From positions 4,278,001-4,342,000 of the forward strand of contig NZ_CP053748.1 of assembly GCF_024400215.1 (NCBI RefSeq): 64,000 nt of DNA, written 5' to 3'. Source of the DNA: Massilia sp. erpn (GTDB lineage: Bacteria; Pseudomonadota; Gammaproteobacteria; Burkholderiales; Burkholderiaceae_D). The translations under genes were made by a program, and so were the position numbers. The notes beneath the pieces are model-generated. The model worked only from the letters and a program-made list of their open reading frames with translations. It was not told the origin of the DNA and did not search any database. Shown here one piece after another: positions 17,399 through 25,967 of the stretch (position 1 is its first letter; every line of letters begins with the position of its first letter).

Positions 17399-17775
17399 AC
17401 ATGATGAATGTAAATCCCAATAGCGCCAGCGACGCCCTGCTGGATGATATGTCGGAAGAGATGATCATCGACCAGGTCAGCCATGAACTGGCCGAGGCGC
17501 CGCTGGCCGCGCCCAAGCGCGATCTGCCAGCCATGATGCGCAAGATTCCCGTGACCCTGACCCTGGAAGTGGGCTCGGCCCGCATCTCGCTCGAAGAGCT
17601 GATGCAGATCGGCCCCGACAGCGTGGTCGAACTCGACGTGCTGGCCGGCGAACCGTTGGTGATCAAGGTCAACGGCACGGCCATCGGCCGCGCCGAAGTG
17701 GTGGTGGCGGGCGAGAATTATGGTTTGAAAGTGGTGGATCTGGACGGCCTCAATCTGGACATGATGGCGCCATGA
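17395..17775 (+). CDS. fliN: FliN, flagellar motor switch protein
   Basis: A 126-aa FliN with an acidic N-terminal tail and the C-terminal SpoA domain: KIPVTLTLEVGSARISLEELMQIGPDSVVELD and LVIKVNGTAIGRAEVVVAGENYGLKVVDL (residues about 48-118). It forms the lower C ring and docks FliH. It overlaps fliM and fliP by 4 bp each. Confidence 0.95.
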   Translation: MNMMNVNPNSASDALLDDMSEEMIIDQVSHELAEAPLAAPKRDLPAMMRKIPVTLTLEVGSARISLEELMQIGPDSVVELDVLAGEPLVIKVNGTAIGRAEVVVAGENYGLKVVDLDGLNLDMMAP

Positions 17776-18551
17776 CCGTGCGCCGCCTTCCTGGCCTGGC
17801 CCGTTCGCGGCTGGGCCTTGCTGTGGGCGCCGTCGCGGGCGCCTTCTTGTTGTTGGGTGTCTGCGCCAGCGCGCAGGCCCAGGATCTGCTGGCCAATGTG
17901 GTGCCGGGCGCCAAGACCGACCTGTCGGTGAAGATGCAGATCCTGGTCATCATGACCTTGCTGGGCCTCCTGCCCATCCTGATCATGATGATGACCAGCT
18001 TTACCCGTTTCGTCATCGTGCTGTCGCTGCTGCGCCAGGCCCTGGGCCTGCAGCAGGGCTTGCCCAGCCGCGTGGTGACCGGTGTCGCCCTGATTCTCAC
18101 CCTGCTGGTGATGAAACCGATCGGTGACCAGGTCTGGCGCGACGCCTTCCTGCCCTACGACCAGGACAAGATCGGCCTGCAGGAAGCGCTCAAACTGGCT
18201 GAAAAACCCATTTCGCGTTTCATGCTGGCCCAGACCAGCAAGGCTTCGCTGAAGCAGATCGCCCACCTGGCTGGCGAAGACCATGTGGCCACGCCGGCCG
18301 AACACGGCTTTACCGTCAAGCTGGCCGCCTTCGTGCTGTCCGAACTGAAGACCGCCTTCCAGATCGGCTGCATGCTGTTCATTCCCTTCCTGATCATCGA
18401 CCTGGTGGTGTCTTCGGTGCTGATGGCCATGGGCATGATGATGCTCTCGCCGCTGGTCATTTCGCTGCCGTTCAAGCTCTTGCTGTTCGTGCTGGTCGAC
18501 GGCTGGACCCTGACGGTGAATACGCTCGTGACGAGCATCCAGGCTTACTGA
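17772..18551 (+). CDS. fliP: FliP, flagellar export gate protein
   Basis: A 259-aa FliP with a cleavable signal peptide (hydrophobic 14-33, AQA cleavage site), then the family signatures VKMQILVIMTLLGLLPILIMMMTSFTR, RVVTGVALILTLLVM and SELKTAFQIGCMLFIPFLIIDLVVSS. FliP forms the export-gate core with FliQ and FliR. There is no fliO between fliN and fliP, unlike in primary enterobacterial-type clusters. Confidence 0.97.
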   Translation: MTVRRLPGLARSRLGLAVGAVAGAFLLLGVCASAQAQDLLANVVPGAKTDLSVKMQILVIMTLLGLLPILIMMMTSFTRFVIVLSLLRQALGLQQGLPSRVVTGVALILTLLVMKPIGDQVWRDAFLPYDQDKIGLQEALKLAEKPISRFMLAQTSKASLKQIAHLAGEDHVATPAEHGFTVKLAAFVLSELKTAFQIGCMLFIPFLIIDLVVSSVLMAMGMMMLSPLVISLPFKLLLFVLVDGWTLTVNTLVTSIQAY

Positions 18552-18557
18552 CACCCC

Positions 18558-18830
18558 ATGCTGACTCCTGAAATCGCAGTCGACCTGATCATCGAAGCCC
18601 TGCATATGGTGATGATCATGGTCATGGTGCTGGTGGTGCCGGGCCTGATCACCGGCTTGCTGGTGTCGCTGGTGCAGGCCGCCACCCAGATCAATGAACA
18701 GACGCTGAGCTTCCTGCCGCGCCTGATCGTGACCCTGCTCGCCATCATCCTGACCGGGCGCTGGATGGCCGGCTATCTGATGGACTATTGCGTGTCTATC
18801 TTCACCCGCGCCGCCACCCTGGTCGGCTAG
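18558..18830 (+). CDS. fliQ: FliQ, flagellar export gate protein
   Basis: A 90-aa FliQ with two membrane helices (residues about 15-40 and 52-75) and the motif LVSLVQAATQINEQTLSFLPRL typical of FliQ/SctS. It wraps around the FliP-FliR core of the export gate. It starts 6 bp after fliP. Confidence 0.97.
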   Translation: MLTPEIAVDLIIEALHMVMIMVMVLVVPGLITGLLVSLVQAATQINEQTLSFLPRLIVTLLAIILTGRWMAGYLMDYCVSIFTRAATLVG

Positions 18831-18840
18831 CCTACCCGCG

Positions 18841-19626
18841 ATGGAAGCCCTCCTGGCCCAGTTGCTGCCTTGGCTGAACGCCCTGTGGTGGCCTTTCGTG
18901 CGCGTGCTGGCCTTCCTCTCGGCCGCGCCGGTGCTGGGCGAGGCCATGGTGCCGGTCACGGTGCGCATCCTGGTGTCCCTGGTGCTGGCCGTGGTCATGC
19001 TGCCGCTGACCCAGGGCGCGCTGACCATCGATCCCTTGTCGCTGCAGGCGGTGGCCGCCACGCTGGAGCAGGCCGTCATCGGCGGCGTGCTGGGCCTGGC
19101 CTTCCATTTCACCATGTCGGTCATCATGCTGCTGGGCTTCGTGGTGTCGAGCCAGATGGGCCTGTCGCTGGCGGTGATGAACGACCCGCTCAACGGCCAG
19201 TCCTCGGACGTGGTCTCGTCCCTGCTGCTGATGATGACCATCATCATCTTCTTCAGCGTCGACGGCCACCTGGTGCTGGCCGGCGTGATCGGCGCCAGCT
19301 TCCAGGCCTGGCCTTTGGGCGCCGGCTGGCCCGGCCCTTTGCTGCTGCAGACCGTGGCCTTCAATGTGGCCTGGATCTTCTCGGCCGCCATGCTGCTCGC
19401 CATTCCCATCGTGTTTGCCACCGTGGTGGTGCAACTGGGTTTCGGCTTCCTCAACCGCGTGGCGCCGACCCTGAACCTGTTCTCGCTCGGCTTCGCGGTG
19501 ATCACGATTTTCGGTCTGCTGATGCTGGGGCAGGTGGTGCGTTCCATTCCCAACCACTATGTACGCATGGCGAACCAGATCCTGGACATGATCCAGGTGC
19601 AGATGCGGGCGGCGGGCCATGGCTGA
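18841..19626 (+). CDS. fliR: FliR, flagellar export gate protein
   Basis: A 261-aa FliR with about six hydrophobic segments and the family features RVLAFLSAAPVLGEAMVPVTVRI, DPLNGQSSDVVSSLLLMMTIIIFFSVDGHLVL and NRVAPTLNLFSLGF (residues 20-220). Part of the export gate. The ATG follows fliQ after 10 bp and the end overlaps flhB by 8 bp. Confidence 0.96.
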   Translation: MEALLAQLLPWLNALWWPFVRVLAFLSAAPVLGEAMVPVTVRILVSLVLAVVMLPLTQGALTIDPLSLQAVAATLEQAVIGGVLGLAFHFTMSVIMLLGFVVSSQMGLSLAVMNDPLNGQSSDVVSSLLLMMTIIIFFSVDGHLVLAGVIGASFQAWPLGAGWPGPLLLQTVAFNVAWIFSAAMLLAIPIVFATVVVQLGFGFLNRVAPTLNLFSLGFAVITIFGLLMLGQVVRSIPNHYVRMANQILDMIQVQMRAAGHG

Positions 19627-20755
19627 ATCGGGCGGCGATAAAACCGAAAAGCCCTCACAGCAGAAGCTGAAGAAGGCGCGCTCGGAAGGGCAGGTGGTGC
19701 GTTCGCGCGACCTGGCCACGGCTATCGGCATCCTGGTCAGCCTCAAGCTCTTCGTCTGGCTGTTGCCCATGTACCTGCTGGAGTTCCGCGAAATCTTCCT
19801 GCAAAGCTTTGCCTCGCTGAATAGCGAAGGCGCCATCGACAACACTATGAGCCAGGTCTTCCTCAGCGCCGTGCTGCTCTTGGTGAAAATGATCCTGCCG
19901 CTGTTCGTCGTGCCGCTGTTCATCGTGCTGGGCGGCCTGGTGCCGGGCGGCTGGACCATGTCCTTCAAGAACTGGATGCCCAAGTTCGAACGCCTGAGCC
20001 CGGCCGCCAACCTGGGCCGCACCTTCTCCGGCAAGCACGGCTTCGAGCTGCTGGTCTCGATCGCCAAGGCCGGCGTGCTGCTGTGGGTGCTGGCCCATGT
20101 GGCGCGCTCCACCGTGGGCGACTATGCGCGCCTGCAAGCCATGCCGCTCAACGAAGCCATGCTGCAAGGCTCGGGCCTGATGCTCGACGGCCTGATGTCG
20201 CTGGTGTTCATCTTCATCCTGTTCGCCGTGGTCGACGTGCCGGCCCAGGCCTTCTTCTTCACCCAGGGCCAGCGCATGAGCAAGCAGGAGCTCAAGGAAG
20301 AATACAAGAGCAATGAGGGCCGGCCCGAGGTGCGCCAGCGCATCCGCCAGCTGCAGCGCGCCCTGGCCCAGCGCAGCGCGCGCAAGACCGTGCCCACGGC
20401 CGACGTGGTGATCGTCAATCCGGAGCACTACGCGGTGGCCTTGAAATACGACGAGAAGCGTGCCGAAGCGCCGTTCGTGGTGGCCAAGGGCGTCGACGAG
20501 GTGGCGCTCTACATCCGCCAGATCGCCGCCGAGTTCAAGATCGAGGTGCTGCCATTGCCGCCCCTGGCCCGCGCCATCTACAATACCAGCCAGGTTAACC
20601 AGCAGATACCGGTGCCCCTATACCAGGCGGTATCGCAGGTGCTGCACTATGTGCTGCAACTGAAGGCCTTCCGCGCCGGCCAGCGCCAGGGCGAACCGCT
20701 GTTCCCGAATCAAGTTTCCGTACCAACATCCATGAGTGAGGTTTCGCCGTCATGA
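19619..20755 (+). CDS. flhB: FlhB, export substrate-specificity switch (NPEH variant)
   Basis: A 378-aa FlhB with the N-terminal block GDKTEKPSQQKLKKARSEGQVVRSRDL, four membrane helices and the C-terminal autocleavage domain. The cleavage motif is NPEH (Asn267-His270, codons 20417-20428) instead of the usual NPTH; the scissile Asn-Pro pair is kept, so cleavage remains likely. FlhB changes export from rod/hook to filament substrates on a signal from FliK. It overlaps flhA by 4 bp. Confidence 0.96.
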   Translation: MAESGGDKTEKPSQQKLKKARSEGQVVRSRDLATAIGILVSLKLFVWLLPMYLLEFREIFLQSFASLNSEGAIDNTMSQVFLSAVLLLVKMILPLFVVPLFIVLGGLVPGGWTMSFKNWMPKFERLSPAANLGRTFSGKHGFELLVSIAKAGVLLWVLAHVARSTVGDYARLQAMPLNEAMLQGSGLMLDGLMSLVFIFILFAVVDVPAQAFFFTQGQRMSKQELKEEYKSNEGRPEVRQRIRQLQRALAQRSARKTVPTADVVIVNPEHYAVALKYDEKRAEAPFVVAKGVDEVALYIRQIAAEFKIEVLPLPPLARAIYNTSQVNQQIPVPLYQAVSQVLHYVLQLKAFRAGQRQGEPLFPNQVSVPTSMSEVSPS

Positions 20756-22839
20756 ATTTCCTGAACCGGCTGGTTGCCGAATTGCGTCGCCACAAAATTG
20801 CCACCCCGTTGTTCGTGGTGCTGCTGCTGGCGATGATCATCCTGCCGCTGCCGGCCATCCTGCTGGATGTGCTGTTTACCTTCAATATCGTGCTGGCCCT
20901 GATCGTCATCCTGGTCAGCGTCTCGGCCAAGCGGCCGCTCGACTTCTCGGTCTTCCCCACGGTGATCCTGGCCACCACCCTGATGCGGCTGACCTTGAAC
21001 GTGGCCTCGACCCGGGTCGTGCTGCTGCGCGGCCACGAAGGCACGCATGCGGCCGGTAAGGTGATCGAAGCCTTCGGCAATGTGGTGGTGGGCGGTAATT
21101 TCGTGGTCGGCCTGGTGGTGTTCGTGATCTTGATGATCATTAACTTCGTGGTCGTGACCAAGGGCGCCGAGCGGATTTCCGAAGTGTCGGCCCGCTTCAC
21201 CCTGGACGCCTTGCCGGGCAAGCAGATGGCCATCGACGCCGACCTGAATGCCGGCCTGATCAACCAGGAACGCGCCCAGCTGCGCCGCCGCGAAGTGGCC
21301 ATGGAAGCCGACTTCTACGGCGCCATGGATGGCGCTTCGAAGTTCGTGCGCGGCGACGCCGTCGCCTCCATCCTGATTCTGATCATCAATATCGTCGGTG
21401 GCGTCGCCATCGGTTCGCTGATGCAGAATATGTCCTTCGGCGACGCCTTCCGCCAGTACGCGCTGCTGACCATCGGTGACGGCCTGGTGGCCCAGGTGCC
21501 GGCCCTGCTGCTGTCGGCCGCGGCCGCCATCATCGTGACCCGCGTCAGCGACGCCGGCGATTTCGAACAGCAGGTCAGCGGCCAGTTGCTGGCCTCGCCA
21601 AGCGTGCTGGGCAGTGCCGCCGCCGTGATGGTGATCCTGTCCATCGTGCCGGGCATGCCGTGGATGATGTTCATGACCTTCGCGGCCGTGGTCGGTTATG
21701 TGGCTTGGCGCATGAGCTTGCGCAAGGTCGCACCCGCGCCGTCGAATCTCGAAGCCATCGAAGCGGCGCTGCGCGAAGAGAAGGTGCCCGAACTCGAATG
21801 GCAGAGCCTGCCGGCGGTGCAGCCGCTGCAAGTGCTGCTTGGCTACAAGCTGGTGGGCATGATCGATAAAGCCCATGGCGAACCCCTGACCAAGCGCCTG
21901 CGAGGCGTGCGCCAGAGCGTGTCCGAAGGCATGGGCCTGGTGGTGCCGCAGATCGCCGTGCGCGACGATCTGAGCCTGAAGCCCTCGGCCTATACTGTGG
22001 TGCTGGGCGGCGCTTCCGTGGCCCAGGCTGAAGTGTTTGCCGAGCGCCTGATGGCGATTCCCTCGCCCACGGTGTATGGCCAGATCGATGGCATTCCCGG
22101 CGTGGAGCCGGCGTATGGCATGCCTGTGACCTGGATCGAGCCGGATGCCAAAGCCAATGCGCTCGGCCTCGGCTACCAGGTGGTGGAGCCGCCCAGCGCG
22201 ATTGCCACCCACGTCTCGAAACTGATCCGCGAATACCTGCCCGAGCTGTTCCGCCATGACGATGTGGCCGCCATCATGGAGCGCTTGACGGCGCTCTCGC
22301 CCAAGCTCGGCGGCGCGCTCGACAAGGCGCTCACCCATACCCAGCTGCTGCGCGTCTTCCGCGTGCTGCTGGCTGAGAACGTCTCGCTGAAAGACATCGT
22401 GCCGATCGCCACCACCTTGCTCGACAGTTCGGAAACCACCAAGGACCCCATCCTGCTGGCAGCCGAGGTGCGCTGCGCGCTGCGGCGCCAGATCGTGGCC
22501 GGCCTGTTCGGCCAGAAGAACGAGATGCTGGCCTTTAACCTGGGCGGCGAGCTGGAAAACATGCTGCTCGGTTCCCTGAACCAGGCGCGCCAGAGCGGCA
22601 AGGTGGCGCTCGATAACTTCCCGATCGACCCGCATCTGCTGCAGCAGCTGCAGGTGAATATGCCGGTGGCGCGCGAGCAGATGAAGCAGCAGGCCACGCC
22701 GCCGCTGCTGCTGGTGCTGCCGCAGATCCGTCCGCTGCTGGCGCGCTATGCCCGCCTGTTTGCACCGGGTCTGCATGTGCTCTCGTACAACGAAGTGCCG
22801 GAAAACCGCGAAGTGAGCATTATCGGCACGGTGGGCTAA
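20752..22839 (+). CDS. flhA: FlhA, flagellar export gate protein
   Basis: A 695-aa FlhA. The membrane half carries the FHIPEP-type signature (MRLTLNVASTRVVLL, FVVVTKGAERISEVSARFTLDALPGKQMAIDADLNAGLI; about residues 78-180). The cytoplasmic half has the expected four subdomains, including ALTHTQLLRVFRVLLAENVSLKDI. It forms the nonameric export ring. Last gene of the plus-strand operon, followed by a strong terminator. Confidence 0.98.
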   Translation: MNFLNRLVAELRRHKIATPLFVVLLLAMIILPLPAILLDVLFTFNIVLALIVILVSVSAKRPLDFSVFPTVILATTLMRLTLNVASTRVVLLRGHEGTHAAGKVIEAFGNVVVGGNFVVGLVVFVILMIINFVVVTKGAERISEVSARFTLDALPGKQMAIDADLNAGLINQERAQLRRREVAMEADFYGAMDGASKFVRGDAVASILILIINIVGGVAIGSLMQNMSFGDAFRQYALLTIGDGLVAQVPALLLSAAAAIIVTRVSDAGDFEQQVSGQLLASPSVLGSAAAVMVILSIVPGMPWMMFMTFAAVVGYVAWRMSLRKVAPAPSNLEAIEAALREEKVPELEWQSLPAVQPLQVLLGYKLVGMIDKAHGEPLTKRLRGVRQSVSEGMGLVVPQIAVRDDLSLKPSAYTVVLGGASVAQAEVFAERLMAIPSPTVYGQIDGIPGVEPAYGMPVTWIEPDAKANALGLGYQVVEPPSAIATHVSKLIREYLPELFRHDDVAAIMERLTALSPKLGGALDKALTHTQLLRVFRVLLAENVSLKDIVPIATTLLDSSETTKDPILLAAEVRCALRRQIVAGLFGQKNEMLAFNLGGELENMLLGSLNQARQSGKVALDNFPIDPHLLQQLQVNMPVAREQMKQQATPPLLLVLPQIRPLLARYARLFAPGLHVLSYNEVPENREVSIIGTVG

Positions 22840-22865
22840 GCCCCGCGCCAGCGACGCGTGCAGAG

Positions 22866-22910
22866 ACGGGGCAGCGCATCCAGATGGATGTGCTGCCCCG
22901 TTTTGCTTTT
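22866..22910 (+). terminator. Rho-independent terminator after flhA
   Basis: A 16-bp stem with one G-U pair (22866-22881 against 22886-22901) and an AGAT loop, followed by TTTTGCTTTT. It ends the fliM-flhA operon, 26 bp after the flhA stop. It also lies just beyond the stop of the convergent FliK-like gene and could act on both strands. Confidence 0.9.
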
Positions 22911-22945
22911 GATTGGATAGGAAGAAGGTGGCCGGGGCTAGCCGC

Positions 22946-23905
22946 TCAGGCAGCGGGCGCCACCGGCTCCAGGATTTCCGCCGGCTGCGGCGGTTGCGAC
23001 AGCATGACGGCGATATCGGCCATGGCCTTGAACAGGGGCGGGGTTAACAGCATCACCTGGGCCGGATTCGGATTATTGTTGCTGGCGTCGATCACCGGCA
23101 GTTCGCGCATCAGGCGCGCGCGCAGGATGGACAAGCCGCAATGGCTGGCGATGCTGGCGATATGCGGCAGCATCTCGCGCATATGCTGCATGGCGGCGTT
23201 CTGCGCCGCGCCGATTTCCAACACCACCACGCTGGCGCCGGCCGGCTCCATCTGGATCACCACCTTGCCCAGTTCATGCAGATGCAACTCCAGGCGCAGC
23301 GCTACGCGCACGCGGCGGCGGCGCTGGGTTTCGCTGGCCGGACCCGGCTCGCGTGCCACGACGCGCAGCACCAGCTTCTCTGAACCCCAGGCATAGACGG
23401 CGAAGCGCCAGGCATCCATTTCCGAGACGAAGGGCAGGCCGGTATGTTCGCGCAGGGTATTCTGGCGCGGGTCGGCCTGGAACAGGCTGGCCGGCACATG
23501 CTTGCCCTGCGACTGTTCCAGCATGGCGGCGCGCTGCTCGCCATAGGTGCGCACCATCACCTGCCAGGTCATGGCCATGATATTCGGATCAGGCGCATGC
23601 CAGACCATCTGCCGCGCCAGCAGCTGGTTGGGCAGCATGGCCGCATGTTCGCCCGAGATCAGTGCCTGCGCCGCGGCGGCACCGGCGGCCGCGGCTGCGG
23701 CTTTTCCCGGCTGGGCCAGCACTTCGGCGGCCTCGGCCAGAACGGCAGGGACATTCGGCGTCTGCTGTGGCAGCGTGAAGTCGGCGGCCTCGGCCGGTAC
23801 ATTCTGCACCGGCGGCACGGGCTGGGCCTGGCCAGGCTGCAGGCGGACCAGTTGCTCGTGGAGGGTCAGGGCTGGATTGGTGGGAAGAACGCGATCTATT
23901 GCCAT
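22946..23905 (-). CDS. Second FliK-like (flagellar hook-length control C-terminal domain) protein
   Basis: A 319-aa protein with a Pro/Gln/Ala-rich N-terminus (residues 1-90) and a C-terminal region (about 190-275) resembling the FliK C-terminal fold: RVALRLELHLHELGKVVIQM, ASVVVLEIGAAQNAAMQHMREMLPHI and CGLSILRARLMREL. It lies between flhA and flagellin on the minus strand, separated from flagellin by a terminator. A typical FliK is already encoded at 6991-8193, so this may be a paralogue with a different role. No signal peptide is seen. Confidence 0.65.
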   Translation of the reverse strand: MAIDRVLPTNPALTLHEQLVRLQPGQAQPVPPVQNVPAEAADFTLPQQTPNVPAVLAEAAEVLAQPGKAAAAAAGAAAAQALISGEHAAMLPNQLLARQMVWHAPDPNIMAMTWQVMVRTYGEQRAAMLEQSQGKHVPASLFQADPRQNTLREHTGLPFVSEMDAWRFAVYAWGSEKLVLRVVAREPGPASETQRRRRVRVALRLELHLHELGKVVIQMEPAGASVVVLEIGAAQNAAMQHMREMLPHIASIASHCGLSILRARLMRELPVIDASNNNPNPAQVMLLTPPLFKAMADIAVMLSQPPQPAEILEPVAPAA

Positions 23906-23931
23906 GAGTTAATTATACGCGGACGCCATAT

Positions 23932-23961
23932 AAAAAAAGCCAACCGGATGTCCGGTTGGCT
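23932..23961 (-). terminator. Rho-independent terminator after flagellin
   Basis: A perfect 11-bp inverted repeat (23938-23948 with 23951-23961, 2-nt apex) followed on the minus strand by seven T residues (23932-23938). It lies 44 bp past the flagellin stop, as expected for a very highly expressed gene, and separates flagellin from the FliK-like gene. Confidence 0.93.
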
Positions 23962-24004
23962 CCATGTCCTCCCGGCCAGACTGCGGCCGGGGAAGAATCT
24001 GCTA

Positions 24005-24868
24005 TTACTGCAGCAGGGACATGACCATCGAGGACATGCTGTTGCTTTGTTTCAGCATGGCGGTACCAGCTTGCAGCAGCATCTGGGACGAGGTCATTTT
24101 CGAGCTTTCCGAAGCGTAGTCCACGTCCATGATACGGCCGGTAGCGGCTTTGGTGTTGGTGGAGATATTGGCCAAGTTGCTGTTGATGTGGTCCAGACGG
24201 TTGGACACTGCACCCAGGGTCGACTGCATGTCGGCTACCTTGTCGATGGCATCTTTCAGTTTGGTCAGCATGCCGTTCGCGCCAGCGCCAGTGCTGATCT
24301 CGGTACCGGCTACGGAGCCAGCAGCGTAGGATGCGCCCAGTGCAACCAGTGCGCCGTCGATGGCGGTGAACTTGCCGTCCAGGGCAACGGTCATTTTTTC
24401 CGACGTATCAGCGCCGATCTGGAAGTCCAGGGTGGCGCTGTCCAGCGTACCGCCTTTCAGCAGTTTGTTGCCGCCGAAGGTGGTGTTTTGAACCACGTTA
24501 TACAGTTCCGAACCCAGCGCATCGTATTCGGCTTGCATTGCAGTTTTGTCTGCGACGGTCGAGGAAGCATCAGCAGCCTGGGTTGCCAGATCCTTCATGC
24601 GGATCAGCATGGATTGCACTTCGTTGAAAGCGCCTTCGCCGGTTTGCAGCATCGAGGTGCTGTTCTGGGTGTTTTGCATTGCCACGCCCATGCCGCTGGT
24701 CTGAGCTTTCAGGCGGGTAGCGATCTGCAGGCCGGCTGCGTCGTCCATTGCGGAGTTCACACGGAAGCCGGTGCTCAGACGGGTCATCGAGGTCGACAGC
24801 GACTGTTGGGTTTTGGAGATCGAGTTTTGTGCCGACAGAGCAGCGTTGTTGGTGTGAAGGCTCAGCAT
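24005..24868 (-). CDS. lafA: Flagellin (lateral-type, short)
   Basis: A 287-aa flagellin with conserved N-terminal D0/D1 segments (MLSLHTNNAALSAQNSISKT, STSMTRLSTGFRVNSAMDDAAGLQIATRL) and a C-terminal D1/D0 segment (STLGAVSNRLDHINSNLANIS, MTSSQMLLQAGTAMLKQSNSM). The variable domain is very short, as in lateral flagellins of about 280 aa. The ATG at 24868 has an AGGAG site; the longer open frame upstream is non-coding. The lafA symbol reflects the locus type; fliC would be the neutral name. Confidence 0.93.
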   Translation of the reverse strand: MLSLHTNNAALSAQNSISKTQQSLSTSMTRLSTGFRVNSAMDDAAGLQIATRLKAQTSGMGVAMQNTQNSTSMLQTGEGAFNEVQSMLIRMKDLATQAADASSTVADKTAMQAEYDALGSELYNVVQNTTFGGNKLLKGGTLDSATLDFQIGADTSEKMTVALDGKFTAIDGALVALGASYAAGSVAGTEISTGAGANGMLTKLKDAIDKVADMQSTLGAVSNRLDHINSNLANISTNTKAATGRIMDVDYASESSKMTSSQMLLQAGTAMLKQSNSMSSMVMSLLQ

Positions 24869-25171
24869 TTGGTAACTCCTGTTAGGTGGGTTCGGTTCGG
24901 AGCTGCATTGTCTTGCGCTCTCAGAAGTACAAGACGACCACCACGAAAAGTTTATTAAGTGCCGTACGGAAATTTTTTCGAATATTTTTGAAGGCGCGGG
25001 GAAAACTACGCAAAAACAAAGACTTGCATATTTCCTGATGGAAAAAATTTTCATCGCCCGAACCGAAGCGGGTGGCGTGAGCCGGCCGAAGGCTGCAGGC
25101 CCGGCAATGGCAGCAGCTGGACGGTGCGCGGTTTGGCGCGCTTTTTGCAGGTTAAGCTGGCATGGATGTAA
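24869..25171. promoter_or_regulatory. Flagellin leader and promoter region
   Basis: About 350 bp separate flagellin from the next gene. The first 180 bp are AT-richer than the surroundings and should hold the flagellin promoter. On the minus strand, AATAAACTTTTC lies about 83 bp before the ATG, similar to a sequence before fliD; no convincing sigma-28 -10 element follows. The remainder shows no gene; an open frame across it is the shadow of the neighbouring gene. Confidence 0.4.
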
Positions 25172-25174
25172 ACG

Positions 25175-25199
25175 CAAAAAAGGCCGCATGAGCGGCCTT
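25175..25199 (-). terminator. Terminator of the PEP-CTERM gene
   Basis: An 8-bp perfect stem (25180-25187 with 25192-25199) with an ATGA loop, followed on the minus strand by a run of T (25175-25181). It lies 22 bp beyond the stop of the PEP-CTERM gene. Confidence 0.85.
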
Positions 25200-25220
25200 C
25201 TGCTTGAGTGGTGAGCGCGA

Positions 25221-25793
25221 TTACTCCGTTTTGCGGCGGCGAAGCACGCTGCCCATGATGCCCAGGCCGGCCAGCAGCATTCCATAGCTTGCTGGTTCCG
25301 GGACGGCGGGAATGGCGACATCGGTCACCGAAAGATTGCGAAACTGGCCAGCACCGGCAACGTTGGTGGCAAATTGTTCGAGCATGATATGGCCCGTGCC
25401 GGTAAAGGCTATGCTGTAATGGTTCCACTTCCCGTCATTGATAAGCGTAACGGGCGTGCTGTAGCCGCCCGAGCCGGCCAGCCAGCTATGCGAACCTGGG
25501 AAGCCCTCGCTCAGGCCGACAAAACCACCGCCGACGGTGTTTGCTGTGCCGCGGTAATCAAAGTTGATGACTGCATTGGTAAACGACGCGGTCGTGTAGA
25601 TATCGCCCCCCGAATTGCCAGAACTAAAGGACAAAATCCCATCATTCACGGCGGCAAATGAGTAGCCATTTCGGGTCCAGGCATTCAGGTTGCTGAAGTT
25701 TTCACTGAAATAAGTGGTTGCAGCCGCTGCCTGGCCCGTGATGCCTGCGAAAAGCAGGATGGCGATCGTGGCTGAAAGAGAGAGTTTGCGCAT
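25221..25793 (-). CDS. PEP-CTERM sorting-domain exported protein
   Basis: A 190-aa exported protein. It has a signal peptide (residues 1-24, cleavage near GQAAAA) and a C-terminal PEP-CTERM signal: VPEPASYGMLLAGLGIMGSV followed by LRRRK (about 164-187). Between lies a beta-rich region with FSENFSNLNAW and FDYRGTAN, resembling a lectin/glucanase-like jelly roll but not assignable. PEP-CTERM proteins are processed by exosortase and sent to the envelope or extracellular polymer. It is a singleton with its own terminator; its base composition is more AT-rich than the flagellar genes. Function unknown. Confidence 0.9.
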   Translation of the reverse strand: MRKLSLSATIAILLFAGITGQAAAATTYFSENFSNLNAWTRNGYSFAAVNDGILSFSSGNSGGDIYTTASFTNAVINFDYRGTANTVGGGFVGLSEGFPGSHSWLAGSGGYSTPVTLINDGKWNHYSIAFTGTGHIMLEQFATNVAGAGQFRNLSVTDVAIPAVPEPASYGMLLAGLGIMGSVLRRRKTE

Positions 25794-25912
25794 AAGGGTT
25801 TACTTTGAGTTTTGAAAATGTAGGTGAGCCGAAGGGTATTTTGTCTTTTGTTAAATTTTGACCTTTTTGTAAAAATTAGTCAATCGACATTATTTTTCTT
25901 GAACGTATAAAG

Positions 25913-25950
25913 AAAAACAGCGCGCACCTTGCGGTGTCGCGCTGCTTTTT
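25913..25950. terminator. Bidirectional terminator downstream of ETF-QO
   Basis: An inverted repeat (25918-25928 with 25933-25944, one-base bulge, TTGC loop) flanked by five A on the left and five T on the right, so it can terminate on either strand. It lies 24 bp past the ETF-QO stop, whose transcript (minus strand) it most likely ends. Confidence 0.85.
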
Positions 25951-25967
25951 CGTGGATTAGCCGAGTC

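Noticed and set aside
25051..25428. A 125-codon minus-strand frame between flagellin and the PEP-CTERM gene
   Set aside because: It overlaps the PEP-CTERM gene in another frame, crosses its terminator and has no recognisable features.
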